A DNA stretch of 64,000 nt from Symbiobacterium thermophilum IAM 14863 (GCF_000009905.1 NC_006177.1:3172595-3236594); one strand, 5' to 3'. Positions 51,526-62,508 are shown, numbered from the stretch's first letter. Notes: generated by a model not told the origin, from the letters alone. Numbers and translations are program-made.

Positions 51526-51969
51526 CTAGCGGCCAATCTCCAGGGCCCTGAGGGCCATGTTCTTCGCGGCGTTGAACGCCGTCAGGTTGGCATCGTACAT
51601 GCGCTGCGCCAGCATGAGATCGGTGATTTCCTGGAGCAGGTCCACGTTGGGCAGGCGGACGATGCCGGTGACCGGGTCGGCGTCGGGATGCGTGGGATCG
51701 TGGACCTCCTTGAAGGGGCTGGGATCCTCCACGATCTGCGTCACCCGCACCCCCAGCCCGGGCTCGGCCGGCCGGCCCGCCTGCCTGGCCAGCTCGCTGG
51801 CGAAGGTGTTGGGCCGCTCCTCCACCACCACGGTGCGGCGGCGGTAGGGCCCGCCCTCCGCCGTGCGGGTGGTGCGGTAGTTGGCCAGGTTGTTGGCGAT
51901 CACGTCCATGCGCAGCCGCTCGGCGGTCAGGGCCGAAGCGCTGGCCTCCATGGCCTGAAACATCCGCAT
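51526..51969 (-). CDS. flgC: Flagellar rod protein FlgC
   Basis: This 147-residue proximal rod protein has ERLRMDVIANNLANYRTTRTAEGGPYRRRTVVV near the N-terminus and the C-terminal VDLLQEITDLMLAQRMYDANLTAFNAAKNMALRALEIG. Confidence 0.96.
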   Translation of the reverse strand: MRMFQAMEASASALTAERLRMDVIANNLANYRTTRTAEGGPYRRRTVVVEERPNTFASELARQAGRPAEPGLGVRVTQIVEDPSPFKEVHDPTHPDADPVTGIVRLPNVDLLQEITDLMLAQRMYDANLTAFNAAKNMALRALEIGR

Positions 51970-51973
51970 TTAA

Positions 51974-52333
51974 CTAGCGCCTCCCCTCCGTGATCACCAT
52001 GCGCAGCCGGTCAAAGTGGTCGTTGATCTGTCGCGTGAGCGCGGCGTACCAGATCTGGTTGGCGGCCATCTTCACCGACTCCGCTTCCACGTCCACGTTG
52101 TTGCCGTCGGGGCGGCCGATCGAATCGGTCTCCCGCACGACCGTCGGGCGCACCTGGTCTGGGTCGCCCCCCTTGGCCAGGGCCCGGGCCAGCTCGGTCT
52201 CGAAATCGACCCGAGACCGCTTGAATCCGGGCGTCATCGCGTTGGCCAGGTTGTTGGCCAGCACCCGCTGCCGCAGCGACGCCGCGTCGATGGCCTGTTC
52301 CACGATGCGGGCGGCCAGGTCACGACCGATCAT
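51974..52333 (-). CDS. flgB: Flagellar rod protein FlgB
   Basis: This 119-residue proximal rod protein has RQRVLANNLANAMTPGFKRSRVDFETELARAL and the C-terminal NNVDVEAESVKMAANQIWYAALTRQINDHFDRLRMVI. It is four bases before flgC. Confidence 0.95.
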   Translation of the reverse strand: MIGRDLAARIVEQAIDAASLRQRVLANNLANAMTPGFKRSRVDFETELARALAKGGDPDQVRPTVVRETDSIGRPDGNNVDVEAESVKMAANQIWYAALTRQINDHFDRLRMVITEGRR

Positions 52334-52358
52334 GGGCTATCCCCCTCCTCGCCGTCCA

Positions 52359-53054
52359 TCAGACCTTGCCGATCTCGGTGACCGCCCGGGCCAGGGTCTC
52401 GTCCTGCACCCGGAGCGCCCGCTGGTTCACCTGGTAAGCCCGCAGGGTGACGATCAGGTCGGTCATCTCCTTGGCCAGATCCACGTTGGAGGCCTCCAGC
52501 CGCCGGCTGTGCAGCCGGGTCTCCGGGGCGGCATCGGCCAGGGCCAGCCGGCCGATGGGCATCCCGTCCGCCAGGATCGTGCCGTCGGCCTGGAAGGTGG
52601 GCTCCACGCCGGGCACCACCAGCGGAACCAGGCCGCCCGGGGCCTCCATCAGCACCCGGTATCCCTCGGCGGTGGTAATGGTGCCGTCGGCCATCTGGCG
52701 GAAGGCGCCGTTCCGGGTGCGGTAGAGGCTGCCGTCCGGCCGCTGGGCCAGGAACCAGCCGGGCCCCTCGAGCGCGAGGTCCAGCGCCCGGCCCGTCTCG
52801 TAGATGTCGCCCTGGCGCTCGTCCACCACCACCTGGTCCACCCGGCTGCCGTTCCCCAAGGTGCCCACCTCCTGAGACCTGGGGTCCGTGGGATCGCCCA
52901 TGCGGTGGATCAGCATCCTGTCGAACTCCACCGACGTCGCGGTGGCCCGCTTGAACCCGCTCGTATTCATGTTGGCGATGTTGTCGGCCAGCACGTCCGT
53001 GCGCAGCTGCTCCACCGCCATGCCCGATCTGGAGGCTTCAATGCCCCGAATCAT
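52359..53054 (-). CDS. Flagellar hook-basal body rod protein, FlgF/FlgG family
   Basis: This 231-residue rod protein begins MIRGIEASRSGMAVEQLRTDVLADNIANMNTSGFKRATA, has the mid-part DLALEGPGWFLAQRPDGSLYRTRNGAFRQMADGTI, and ends EASNVDLAKEMTDLIVTLRAYQVNQRALRVQDETL. It is shorter than FlgG (about 260). Firmicutes usually have two such proteins (FlhO/FlhP); only one is in this window. It overlaps cheX by four bases. Confidence 0.9.
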   Translation of the reverse strand: MIRGIEASRSGMAVEQLRTDVLADNIANMNTSGFKRATATSVEFDRMLIHRMGDPTDPRSQEVGTLGNGSRVDQVVVDERQGDIYETGRALDLALEGPGWFLAQRPDGSLYRTRNGAFRQMADGTITTAEGYRVLMEAPGGLVPLVVPGVEPTFQADGTILADGMPIGRLALADAAPETRLHSRRLEASNVDLAKEMTDLIVTLRAYQVNQRALRVQDETLARAVTEIGKV

Positions 53055-53569
53055 CCTGTCATCCCTCCCGTGGGCCCCTCACTGCCCGTCGCCCTGGCTG
53101 CGGGGTGAACCTCCCGCAGAGCCAGGTAGATGGTGATCTGCCCGAGTTCCGTGATGATGGGCACGGTCAGCATGTTGATCGCCGAGTTGGCAAACCGGAC
53201 CCCCGTGCCCCGGACGATGCGCGGCGGCGAGATGCGGCTCGGCCAGCCGGCCTGTTCCAGGGTGCCGGAGGCGTAGCCCGTGATGAGGTTCGCCAGCTCA
53301 CCCAGGGCCGACTCGGCCATGGGATCGGTGATGGGGAAGTCCTGGCCGGTCATGGCCCGGATGATCCCCTTGGCCATGTGCAGCTCCATGCCGTAGACGA
53401 CCAGCCCCTGAACCGAGCCCATGACGCCGATGACCACGTTGACGGCATGCAGCGTGGCGATCGCCTTGCGCATCTGCGGCTTGTCGGAGACAACGCTCTT
53501 CAGGCCGGCCTCGGAGGCCAGGACCTTCAGCCCGGCGTAGACAAAGGGGTTCAGGAATTCAACTTTCAT
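53051..53569 (-). CDS. cheX: CheX/CheC-family CheY-P phosphatase
   Basis: This 172-residue protein has the CheC/CheX phosphatase fold. The dephosphorylation helix is ITDPMAESALGELANLITGYASGTLEQAG (residues about 85-110), carrying the Glu and Asn active-site pair of one-helix CheX-type enzymes. It should shorten the CheY-P signal at the motor. Its place right after fliM, with no cheY in the operon, is notable. Confidence 0.9.
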   Translation of the reverse strand: MKVEFLNPFVYAGLKVLASEAGLKSVVSDKPQMRKAIATLHAVNVVIGVMGSVQGLVVYGMELHMAKGIIRAMTGQDFPITDPMAESALGELANLITGYASGTLEQAGWPSRISPPRIVRGTGVRFANSAINMLTVPIITELGQITIYLALREVHPAARATGSEGPTGGMTG

Positions 53570-53591
53570 GGCTCCACCACTTCACCGGTTC

Positions 53592-54518
53592 TCAAGTCAC
53601 CCGGCGCGTGATCTGCACGGCCATCCGTTCGCCAACCACGCCGGGCTTGGCCTGGAAGGCGAGCTTGTTCCCCACGAAGACGGGGAGTTCGCCGCCCACC
53701 CGGGCATCCAGCCGGATGACGTCGCCGACCTGTAACGCGAGAAACTCGCCGAGCCGCATGCGGGTCTTGCCCAGCAGCGCCTTCACCGGGAGGGGGGCCT
53801 CCTGCACGGCGCGGCGCAGGCTCTCCTCGTCCGACGGGCTCTTGTGCTTGGTCTCGGCCAGCCACGACTGGGGCGAAAGACGGGACAACACGGGTTCCAC
53901 GGTGGAGTACGGGAACGCGAAGGTCATGTGCCCCAGGTGTTCGCCGATCTCCACCGCCAGGGTGATGGCGGCCACCACCTCGGTGGGGTTTTCGATCTGG
54001 ATGAACACGGGGTTGGTCTCCACCGCCTCAATGGCCGGATCGATCTCCGCCACGTTCCGCCAGGCCTCTTTCATCGGACCGAAGGTGTCCCGGACCACCC
54101 GCTGGATGATGCCCAGTTCGATCTCGGTCAGTTCACGCTGGGGCTGCAGATCGCTCCCGGGACCCCCAAAAACCCGCTCGACAATGGCGAAGGCAATATT
54201 GTGACTGATCTCCAGCAGGCACATGCCGGGAAGGGGATTGAGCCGGAAGGAGAGCGCAATGGTGGGGTTGGGGAGAAGCTGGGTGAACTCCGAGAAGGTG
54301 TACTGGTTGGTGGAGCGCACGGTGATCTGGACCCAGGTGCGCAGTCCCGCGGACAGGTAGGACTGCAGCAGCCGGGCCAGGTTCTCGTGCACCAGCACCA
54401 GCGTCCGGATCAAGTCCTTGTTGAACTTGCTCGGCCTGCGAAAATCGTAGGTGCGGATGTTGGTGCCCGTACTCATTACAAGGGCATCGATTTCCGCTTG
54501 GCTCAGTGGGTTCTCCAT
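53592..54518 (-). CDS. fliM: Flagellar motor switch protein FliM
   Basis: This 308-residue C-ring protein binds CheY-P. The N-terminal ENPLSQAEIDALVMS is the CheY-binding EIDAL segment. The middle CheC-like domain follows (VRSTNQYTFSEFTQLLPNPTIALSFRLNPLPGMCLLEISHNIAFAIVERVFGGPG), with a SpoA domain at the C-terminus. The ATG at 54518 follows GGAGGG. It is the first gene of the long flagellar operon and is preceded by a c-di-GMP riboswitch leader. Confidence 0.96.
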   Translation of the reverse strand: MENPLSQAEIDALVMSTGTNIRTYDFRRPSKFNKDLIRTLVLVHENLARLLQSYLSAGLRTWVQITVRSTNQYTFSEFTQLLPNPTIALSFRLNPLPGMCLLEISHNIAFAIVERVFGGPGSDLQPQRELTEIELGIIQRVVRDTFGPMKEAWRNVAEIDPAIEAVETNPVFIQIENPTEVVAAITLAVEIGEHLGHMTFAFPYSTVEPVLSRLSPQSWLAETKHKSPSDEESLRRAVQEAPLPVKALLGKTRMRLGEFLALQVGDVIRLDARVGGELPVFVGNKLAFQAKPGVVGERMAVQITRRVT

Positions 54519-54786
54519 GTGTGCAACCCTCCGTTGAGCTGAGGGAGTCCGACCGCGATGGGAAGCTGGAATGACCACCCATTATTTCTATGAATATTCA
54601 CGTTGTGTAACAGTATTCCTCCACGAAAAACCAAGAGGTGGTTATTCCATGCACGGGAACTTCTAGGCCTAAACGCAATAGACCTTCTGGAGTTGCATAA
54701 GGATCGGGACCCCATACATTTAACTGCGAAATTTGACCATGAAAAAGCACCCTCCAGCAGACGCCGAGGTACATCACCTGCGGCGT
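54519..54786 (-). other. AT-rich leader between the c-di-GMP riboswitch and fliM
   Basis: This 268-bp stretch is much lower in GC than its surroundings. On the minus strand it has a strong hairpin just after the aptamer (54787-54760, GACGCCG with CGGCGTC, extended by AGGT/ACCT), then GGAGGG (54755-54750). Nine bases later an ATG at 54740 opens a six-codon frame ending in TAA at 54720 (MVKFRS). A T5 run lies between. A GTG frame at 54601-54503 overlaps fliM but has a badly spaced ribosome site. No known gene is present. Confidence 0.55.
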
Positions 54787-54905
54787 CCCGAGCGGCAGCC
54801 CGGCTAGCATGGGAGGCGGGAGACCCGGCAGGGCGGCGCCCGCTTCCTGTAGCCCCGTGGCTTTGCGGCCCCGTCTTTCGGCGGGTGTGCCTTTATCGCT
54901 GGGGG
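54787..54905 (-). promoter_or_regulatory. Cyclic-di-GMP class I (GEMM-I) riboswitch
   Basis: Read on the minus strand, the conserved elements occur in order: GATAAAGGCA (54897-54888), CCCG-C-CGAAAG-A-CGGG with its GAAA tetraloop (about 54884-54870), CGCAAAGCCACGGGGCTA (54867-54850), a variable GC-rich arm, then GCTAGCCGGGCTGCCG (54808-54793). P1 is closed by CCC-AGCG (54903-54897) with CGCT-C-GGG (54794-54787). It lies upstream of the whole fliM-led flagellar operon. The same class regulates flagellar genes in other Clostridia. Confidence 0.92.
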
Positions 54906-54945
54906 AAGAGTGCGAGACACGCGTGTTTTTGAATGCTTGTTCAAT

Positions 54946-54975
54946 AGTATATACCTGGATGATATGTAACATGAA
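54946..54975 (-). promoter_or_regulatory. Sigma-A-type promoter for the flagellar operon leader
   Basis: On the minus strand, TTCATG (54975-54970) and TATACT (54951-54946) are 18 bases apart, in an AT-rich stretch about 40 bases before the GEMM aptamer. The -35 is imperfect. Confidence 0.55.
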
Positions 54976-55084
54976 CCAGGAATGCTCTTGTTGTTCGATA
55001 CCTGAATGCAAAATACCTTCCATATCCCGGACATATTTTTCCGGGTGTTTTCAAACCCTGGGCATTAGAACCATCCCGCGTAAC

Positions 55085-55115
55085 GACGGGGGAGCGGCAT
55101 GGCCGCTCCCCCGTC
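55085..55115 (-). terminator. Terminator of the fatty-acid oxidation operon
   Basis: A perfect fourteen-base stem GACGGGGGAGCGGC/GCCGCTCCCCCGTC with a 3-base loop lies 52 bases after the fadE stop. The U-run is weak (GTTACG) but the stem is very stable. Confidence 0.8.
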
Positions 55116-55166
55116 CGTTATCCGCTGCTCCGTACAGCCTGATCAGGCCTGCGGCGGCTGCGCACC

Positions 55167-56936
<1,770 letters not shown>

Positions 56937-57090
56937 TCCGGTACCTCCTTTTTCAGCTGAGGGCGGTGAGTGATGAGGGGTGAGAATGGCCTCCAACCCC
57001 GGGGAGGGGCCCGACACGGGCCTCCGCCGGCCGAGGAGCCCATACCGCTTCAGGGGCGGCCTGCAGTCCGAGCCCTGCGCCCGGCGCTGC

Positions 57091-58269
57091 CTAGTGCACG
57101 AACTCGAGCACCCCGGCGGCCCCCATCCCTCCGCCGACGCACATCGTCACGAGCCCGTACCTGGCCTTGCGGCGCCGAGCCTCGTGCATGATGGTGACCG
57201 TGAGCCGTGCGCCGGAGCAGCCCAGCGGGTGGCCGAGCGCGATGGCGCCGCCGTTGACGTTCACCTTGTCCGGGTCCATTTCGAGCTTCCGGATCACGGC
57301 CAAGGACTGGGAAGCAAACGCCTCGTTCAGCTCGATCAGATCGACATCCGCCAAGGTGATGCCCGCCTGCTTCAGCGCCTTGGGCACCGCCACCACGGGG
57401 CCAATGCCCATCACCTCCGGATCGACGCCGCCCACGGCGAAGGAGCGGAAGATCGCCAGGGGCTTCAGACCCATCTCCTGCGCCTTCTCGGCCGACATCA
57501 CCACCACGGCGGCGGCGCCATCGGTGGTCTGGCTGGAGTTGCCGGCCGTGACGTTGCCATTGGCCGAGAACGCAGGCCGCAGCTTGGCCAGGGCCTCCAT
57601 CGAGGTGTCGCGCCGCACGCCCTCGTCGGTGTCGAACACGAACTCCTTCTCCACGACCCGCTTGCCGTCGAAAACCCGCTCCTTGACGGTGATCGGGACG
57701 ATCTCGTCCTTGAACTTGCCGGCGTCGATGGCCGCGGCGGCCTTCCGGTGGGACGCCAGGGCAAACGCGTCCATGTCCTCCCGGCTCACGTTGTACCGGG
57801 CGCAGACGACCTCGGCCGTGTGGCCCATGGACATGTAGAGCTGCGGATAGCTCTCCACCACCTCCGGGTGCGGCCGGGGCGTGTGGCCGCCCATCGGCAC
57901 CCGGCTCATCGACTCGACGCCGCCGGCGATCGCGATATCCAGGTTGCCGGCCATGACCGCGTTGGCCGCGATGGCGATCGCGTTCAGGCCCGACGAGCAG
58001 AACCGGTTGATGGTGAAGCCGGGAACCGAGGTGGGCAGCCCGGCGCGGATGGCGGCGTTGCGGGCGATGTTCAGCCCCTGCTCCCCCTCCGGGAACGCGC
58101 AGCCCAGCACCACGTCCTCTACGGCTGCGGGATCCAGCCCGGGCGTGCGCGCAATCGCTTCCTTAATAACCGTCGCTGCCAGGTCCTCCGGCCGCACATG
58201 GCGCAGTGAGCCCCGCGGCGCCTTCCCCAGCGCCGTTCGGACGCCGGTCACAATCACTGCCTCGCGCAA
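57091..58269 (-). CDS. fadA: Acetyl-CoA acyltransferase (3-ketoacyl-CoA thiolase) FadA
   Basis: This 392-residue thiolase cleaves 3-ketoacyl-CoA. The acyl-accepting Cys is in [13 protein letters not shown] (residue about 92), the central signature is [21 protein letters not shown], and the active-site His and second Cys are in [18 protein letters not shown] and [14 protein letters not shown]. It lies just downstream of fadN, forming a split trifunctional complex. Confidence 0.96.
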   Translation of the reverse strand: MREAVIVTGVRTALGKAPRGSLRHVRPEDLAATVIKEAIARTPGLDPAAVEDVVLGCAFPEGEQGLNIARNAAIRAGLPTSVPGFTINRFCSSGLNAIAIAANAVMAGNLDIAIAGGVESMSRVPMGGHTPRPHPEVVESYPQLYMSMGHTAEVVCARYNVSREDMDAFALASHRKAAAAIDAGKFKDEIVPITVKERVFDGKRVVEKEFVFDTDEGVRRDTSMEALAKLRPAFSANGNVTAGNSSQTTDGAAAVVVMSAEKAQEMGLKPLAIFRSFAVGGVDPEVMGIGPVVAVPKALKQAGITLADVDLIELNEAFASQSLAVIRKLEMDPDKVNVNGGAIALGHPLGCSGARLTVTIMHEARRRKARYGLVTMCVGGGMGAAGVLEFVH

Positions 58270-58284
58270 CTCGTCGCCACCTCC

Positions 58285-60669
58285 CTAGTTCCGCAGCGGC
58301 TTGCCGGTCTTCAGCAGATGGGCCATGCGCTCCTGAGTCTTCTTGGTGCCCAGGAGGCTGAGGAACGCCTCCCGCTCCAGGTCGAGCAGGTACTGCTCGG
58401 TGACGAGGGTGCCTGCCGGCACGTTGCCGCCCGTCAGCACGTAGGCCAGCTTCCGGGCGATGAACAGCTCGTGCTCGGTGGCCCACCCGCCCATGAACAT
58501 GCCGTAGGCGCCCAGCTCCAGCACCGCCCGGCCTTCCGGCCCGGCCGCCGGGATGAGGGCCGGCTCGGGCGGACGGTACCCGGCGGCCTCCAGGGCGAGC
58601 ACCACCCGCTTGGCTTCGTACAGCTGGTGGTCCTTGTTGACCACGATCACGTCGCTCTTGCGCAGGTAGCCCATCTCCTGGGCCTCCCGGGCCGAGGTGG
58701 CCACCTTGGCCGTGGCGATGGTCTCGAAGATGCGATTGAGGATGGGCTGGATGTCCACCTGGGCCCCGGCAGGCAGGCCCTCCAGGCCGCGGATCAGCAT
58801 CTCCTTGTTGCCGCCCGCGCCCGGAATGACGCCGACGCCCACCTCCACGAGGCCGATATACGACTCCGCCGCAGCGACGACCCGGTCCGCGACGGCGCAG
58901 AGTTCGTAGCCGCCGCCCAGGGTCATACCGTAGGGCGCCACCACCACCGGCTTCGGGGCGAGCTTCAAGGCCATGAACGCGTTCTGGAACTCACGCGCCA
59001 TGAACTCGAGCTCGTCCCACTCCTCCTCCTGCGCCTCCATGAGCATGATCGCCACGTTGGCGCCGACGCAGAAGTTCTCGGTCCGGGCGCCGATGACCAG
59101 GCCTTTCCACCGGCCGCTGGCCAGCTCCTCAGCCGCCACCTTGCACATGTTGATGATGTCGAAGCCGATGGCCGCCTTGGGCGAGTGCGTCTCCATCAAG
59201 AGCACGCCGTCGCCCATATCCAGCAGGGTCGCGCCCTTCTTCTCGCGCACCACGCGGCCGGTCTCCCGCAGGGCGCCGATGTCGATGACCCGGTCGCTGA
59301 CGGGCACCGGCGCGTACTCGCCCTTGTTGATGAAGAAGCTCTTCCCGGCCTCCCGCCTGTAGAAACCGCCCTTGCGGGCCGCCTCCTTCACCCAGTCGGG
59401 AACGGCCTCACCCTCCGCCTCCATCCGGGCGATGGACTCCGGGAGGCCGATGGCGTCCCACATCTCGAAGGGGCCGAGCTCCCAGTTGTAGCCCCACTTC
59501 ATCGCGTTGTCGATGGCAACGACGTCATCGGCGATCTCGCCCACCTTCCGCGCCGCGTACAGGAGGGTCCGCTTGGTAATGGCCCACAGGAACTCGCCGG
59601 CCTTGTCCTTGGCGAAGACGAGGCCGCGCACGCGGCTGCGCAGATCCGGATTGGCCTTGGCCGCCTCGAGGGACGGGAAGCTGGCCTTCCGGCGCGGCCG
59701 GTACTCCATGGTCTCCAGATCGAGGGTCAGGATCTGGTCGCCTTCCTTCTTAAAGAAGCCCTGCCTGGCCTTCTGGCCGACCCAGCCCCGCTTCACCATC
59801 TCGCGGATGGGCTCGGGCACGACAAAGATCTTCGCCTCTTCGGGGTCGGGGATCGTGGCACGGCAGTTGTCCGCCACATGGCAGAAGGTGTCAATGCCGA
59901 CTACGTCGAGGGTGCGGAAGGTGGCCGACTTGGGACGGCCGATGGCCTTGCCCGTCAGGGCATCCACCTCGTCGGGGGTGAGGCCCAGCCTGTTCATCTC
60001 CTCCAGGGTGACCATCATGCCGTAGACCCCGATGCGGTTGCCGATGAAGTTCGGGGTGTCCTTGGCCATGACCACGCCCTTGCCCAGCACCCGCTCGCCG
60101 AAGTCGGCCATGAAGGCGACGACCTCGGGATCGGTGTCCGGCGTCGGGATGATCTCCAACAGCTTCATATAGCGAGGCGGGTTGAAGAAGTGGGTGCCCA
60201 GGAAGTGGCGCCGGAAGCTCTCCGGGGTGCCCTCCACCATCGCCTGGATCGAAATGCCGGAGGTGTTGGAGGAGCAGATCATCCCCGGGCGGTGGTGGGC
60301 GGCCACCCGTTGCCACAGGTCCTTCTTGATCTGCAGGTTCTCGATGACGGCCTCGACCACCCAGTCGCACTCGGCGACCTTGGCCAGGTCGTCCTCCAGG
60401 TTGCCGGGTGTGATCAGACGCAGGACGTCCTTGGAGTAGAGCGGCGAGGGCTTCAGCTTCTGCAGGTTCTGCAGGGCGCTCGCCGCCAGCCGGTTGCGGA
60501 CGGCCGGCGACTCCAGCGTCAGCCCCTTCTTCGCCTCATCGGGCGTGAGTTCCCGAGGCACGATGTCCAGGAGCAGGGTCGGGATGCCCACGTTGGCCAG
60601 GTGCGCCGCAATCTGGGCGCCCATGACGCCGGCTCCCAACACCGCCGCCTTTCGGATCGCGTAGGGCAC
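58285..60669 (-). CDS. fadN: 3-hydroxyacyl-CoA dehydrogenase/enoyl-CoA hydratase FadN
   Basis: This 794-residue bifunctional enzyme has a domain order reversed from E. coli FadB, as in B. subtilis FadN. The N-terminal NAD-binding part has AAVLGAGVMGAQIAAHLANVGIPTLLLD and the catalytic segment FLGTHFFNPPRYMKLLEIIPT. A second HCDH C-terminal domain follows (to about 430). The crotonase domain (about 500-740) has VIGARTENFCVGANVAIML and LGGGYELCAVADRVVAAAESYIGLVEVGVGVIPGAGG. It hydrates enoyl-CoA and oxidises the hydroxy product. It is 15 bases upstream of fadA. Confidence 0.96.
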   Translation of the reverse strand: MPYAIRKAAVLGAGVMGAQIAAHLANVGIPTLLLDIVPRELTPDEAKKGLTLESPAVRNRLAASALQNLQKLKPSPLYSKDVLRLITPGNLEDDLAKVAECDWVVEAVIENLQIKKDLWQRVAAHHRPGMICSSNTSGISIQAMVEGTPESFRRHFLGTHFFNPPRYMKLLEIIPTPDTDPEVVAFMADFGERVLGKGVVMAKDTPNFIGNRIGVYGMMVTLEEMNRLGLTPDEVDALTGKAIGRPKSATFRTLDVVGIDTFCHVADNCRATIPDPEEAKIFVVPEPIREMVKRGWVGQKARQGFFKKEGDQILTLDLETMEYRPRRKASFPSLEAAKANPDLRSRVRGLVFAKDKAGEFLWAITKRTLLYAARKVGEIADDVVAIDNAMKWGYNWELGPFEMWDAIGLPESIARMEAEGEAVPDWVKEAARKGGFYRREAGKSFFINKGEYAPVPVSDRVIDIGALRETGRVVREKKGATLLDMGDGVLLMETHSPKAAIGFDIINMCKVAAEELASGRWKGLVIGARTENFCVGANVAIMLMEAQEEEWDELEFMAREFQNAFMALKLAPKPVVVAPYGMTLGGGYELCAVADRVVAAAESYIGLVEVGVGVIPGAGGNKEMLIRGLEGLPAGAQVDIQPILNRIFETIATAKVATSAREAQEMGYLRKSDVIVVNKDHQLYEAKRVVLALEAAGYRPPEPALIPAAGPEGRAVLELGAYGMFMGGWATEHELFIARKLAYVLTGGNVPAGTLVTEQYLLDLEREAFLSLLGTKKTQERMAHLLKTGKPLRN

Positions 60670-60766
60670 AGTCTCTCCCTCCTTACCGTTCCGTTGGGGA
60701 CCTATGGGTCAAGGATCCAAGTCGGCGCCGCTTCGCCGTGCCCTGCTGCCCAGGGGCAGACCGTCC

Positions 60767-61735
60767 TTACCCCAGCAGCGCCTTGAACTCCCTGGTCAGG
60801 AGCGGCACGACCTCGAACAGGTCCCCGACGATGCCGTAGTCGGCCACCTTGAAGATCGGCGCATCGGGGTCCTTGTTGATGGCGACGATCACCTTCGAGG
60901 CGCTCATGCCCGCCAGGTGCTGGATCGCCCCGGAGATGCCGCAGGCGATATACAGGTCGGGCGTCACGGTCTTGCCCGTCTGACCGATCTGAAGGGCGTA
61001 GTCGCAGTACCCGGCGTCGGCGGCAGCGCGGCTGGCGCCGACGGCGCCCCCGAGCACCTCGGCCAGCTCATACAGCGGCTTGAACCCCTCGGCGGACCGC
61101 ACGCCGCGCCCGCCGGCCACGACCACCTTGGCGGCGGTCAGGTCCACACCGGTCGTGGCCTTCCGCACGACCTCCTTGACGACCGTGCGCAGATGCACGG
61201 AAGCGGCCTCCGCCTCGGAGACGTCCCCTGTGCGGCCGGGGTCGGCTTCCAGGGCTGCGACGTTGTTGGGACGGATCGTGGCCACGATCAGCCCGTCCTT
61301 GACCACCTGGGTCGCGTAGGCCTTGCCGGCGTAGATGGGCCGGGTGAAGACCACCTGGCCGCCCTCGACCTTCACCGCGATGGCGTCGCTGATCATGCCC
61401 GCCGCGTTGCGCATGGCGAACCGGGGCAGGAGGTCGCGGCCGATCCCCGTGTGGCCCATCAGGACCACGTCGGGCTTCTCCTGCAGGTAGACCTGCTGCA
61501 GCGCCGACAGCCAGCCATCCGGCGTGTAGTTGGCCAGATGGTCGCCCTTGACCACCACCACCCGGTCCGCGCCCCGGCGGATCAGCTCGGACGCGTCGAC
61601 CCCCTGCTGCCCCAGCAGCACCGCGGTGATGGCGCCTCCCTCAGCGATCTCCCGGCCGGCAGCGATGCACTCGAAGGACACAGGACGGATCGCCCCGTTG
61701 CGAACCTCAGCCACCACGAGGATGTTGCGTGCCAT
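60767..61735 (-). CDS. etfA: Electron transfer flavoprotein alpha subunit
   Basis: This 322-residue FAD-binding subunit has the C-terminal signature [73 protein letters not shown]. It accepts electrons from FadE. It lies 17 bases downstream of etfB. The 97 bp between it and fadN hold no further gene. Confidence 0.96.
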   Translation of the reverse strand: MARNILVVAEVRNGAIRPVSFECIAAGREIAEGGAITAVLLGQQGVDASELIRRGADRVVVVKGDHLANYTPDGWLSALQQVYLQEKPDVVLMGHTGIGRDLLPRFAMRNAAGMISDAIAVKVEGGQVVFTRPIYAGKAYATQVVKDGLIVATIRPNNVAALEADPGRTGDVSEAEAASVHLRTVVKEVVRKATTGVDLTAAKVVVAGGRGVRSAEGFKPLYELAEVLGGAVGASRAAADAGYCDYALQIGQTGKTVTPDLYIACGISGAIQHLAGMSASKVIVAINKDPDAPIFKVADYGIVGDLFEVVPLLTREFKALLG

Positions 61736-61752
61736 AGCTCTCGCGCCCTCCC

Positions 61753-62508
61753 CTATACAACCTTGGCTTCGTTGCGGAGCAGGCGGACCAGCTCCCGGGC
61801 CTGCTCCTCAGGCGTGCCGGCGATCATCTTGTTGAGCCGGTTCTGCTCGGCCTGGTAGACCGACGTGACGGCCGTCTTGGGTGCGACGTCGACCCCCAGG
61901 TCGGCCGGGGACAGCCGTGCGATCTGCTTGCGCTTGGCCTTCATGATGCCCGGCACCGACGGATACCGGGGCTCGTTCAGGCCCTGCTGGGCGGTGATCA
62001 GCGCCGGCAGGGGCACGGTCACGATCTCGGTGTCTCCCTCGGCATCCCGGTGGACCGTCGCCGTGTTGCCCGCGATCTCGATCTTGAGGGCGGCGGCCAC
62101 GTGAGGCAGCCCCAGGGCCTCGGCCACCCGCAGGGCGGTCTGGCCGGCGCCGGTGTCCACCGAGACGTTGCCGGCCAGGATCAGGTCGAACTTCCTGTCC
62201 TTGGCCCAGGCGGCCAGCAGGCTGGCCGTCACGTACTCGTCGGCATCGGCCGGCGGCTCGATGGCCACCGCCTCATCCGCGCCCATGGCCAGCGCCCGGC
62301 GCAGGGCCTCATCCACCCGGGCGGGACCGACGGAGAGCACCGTGACCGTGCCGCCCACGGCCTCACGGATCTTCAGGGCTTCCTCCACGGCGTACTCATC
62401 GTAGGGGTTGATCACCAGCGTAACGTCGTCGTCGACCACGCGGCCATCCTTCACGGTTACCTTTGCTTCTGTGTCAAAGGTCTGCTTCAGGAGAACCAGA
62501 ATCTCCAT
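61753..62508 (-). CDS. etfB: Electron transfer flavoprotein beta subunit
   Basis: This 251-residue subunit opens MEILVLLKQTFDTEAKV, has INPYDEYAVEEALKIREAVGGTVTVLSVG, and the conserved FDLILAGNVSVDTGAGQTALRVAEALGLPHV region with a DTG motif for AMP. The start ATG has a GAAGGAGG site and lies 35 bases inside the end of the TetR gene. Confidence 0.96.
   Translation of the reverse strand: MEILVLLKQTFDTEAKVTVKDGRVVDDDVTLVINPYDEYAVEEALKIREAVGGTVTVLSVGPARVDEALRRALAMGADEAVAIEPPADADEYVTASLLAAWAKDRKFDLILAGNVSVDTGAGQTALRVAEALGLPHVAAALKIEIAGNTATVHRDAEGDTEIVTVPLPALITAQQGLNEPRYPSVPGIMKAKRKQIARLSPADLGVDVAPKTAVTSVYQAEQNRLNKMIAGTPEEQARELVRLLRNEAKVV

Noticed and set aside
54598-55023. 141-codon minus-strand frame
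   Set aside because: It runs straight through the GEMM riboswitch and its promoter; composition is not protein-like.
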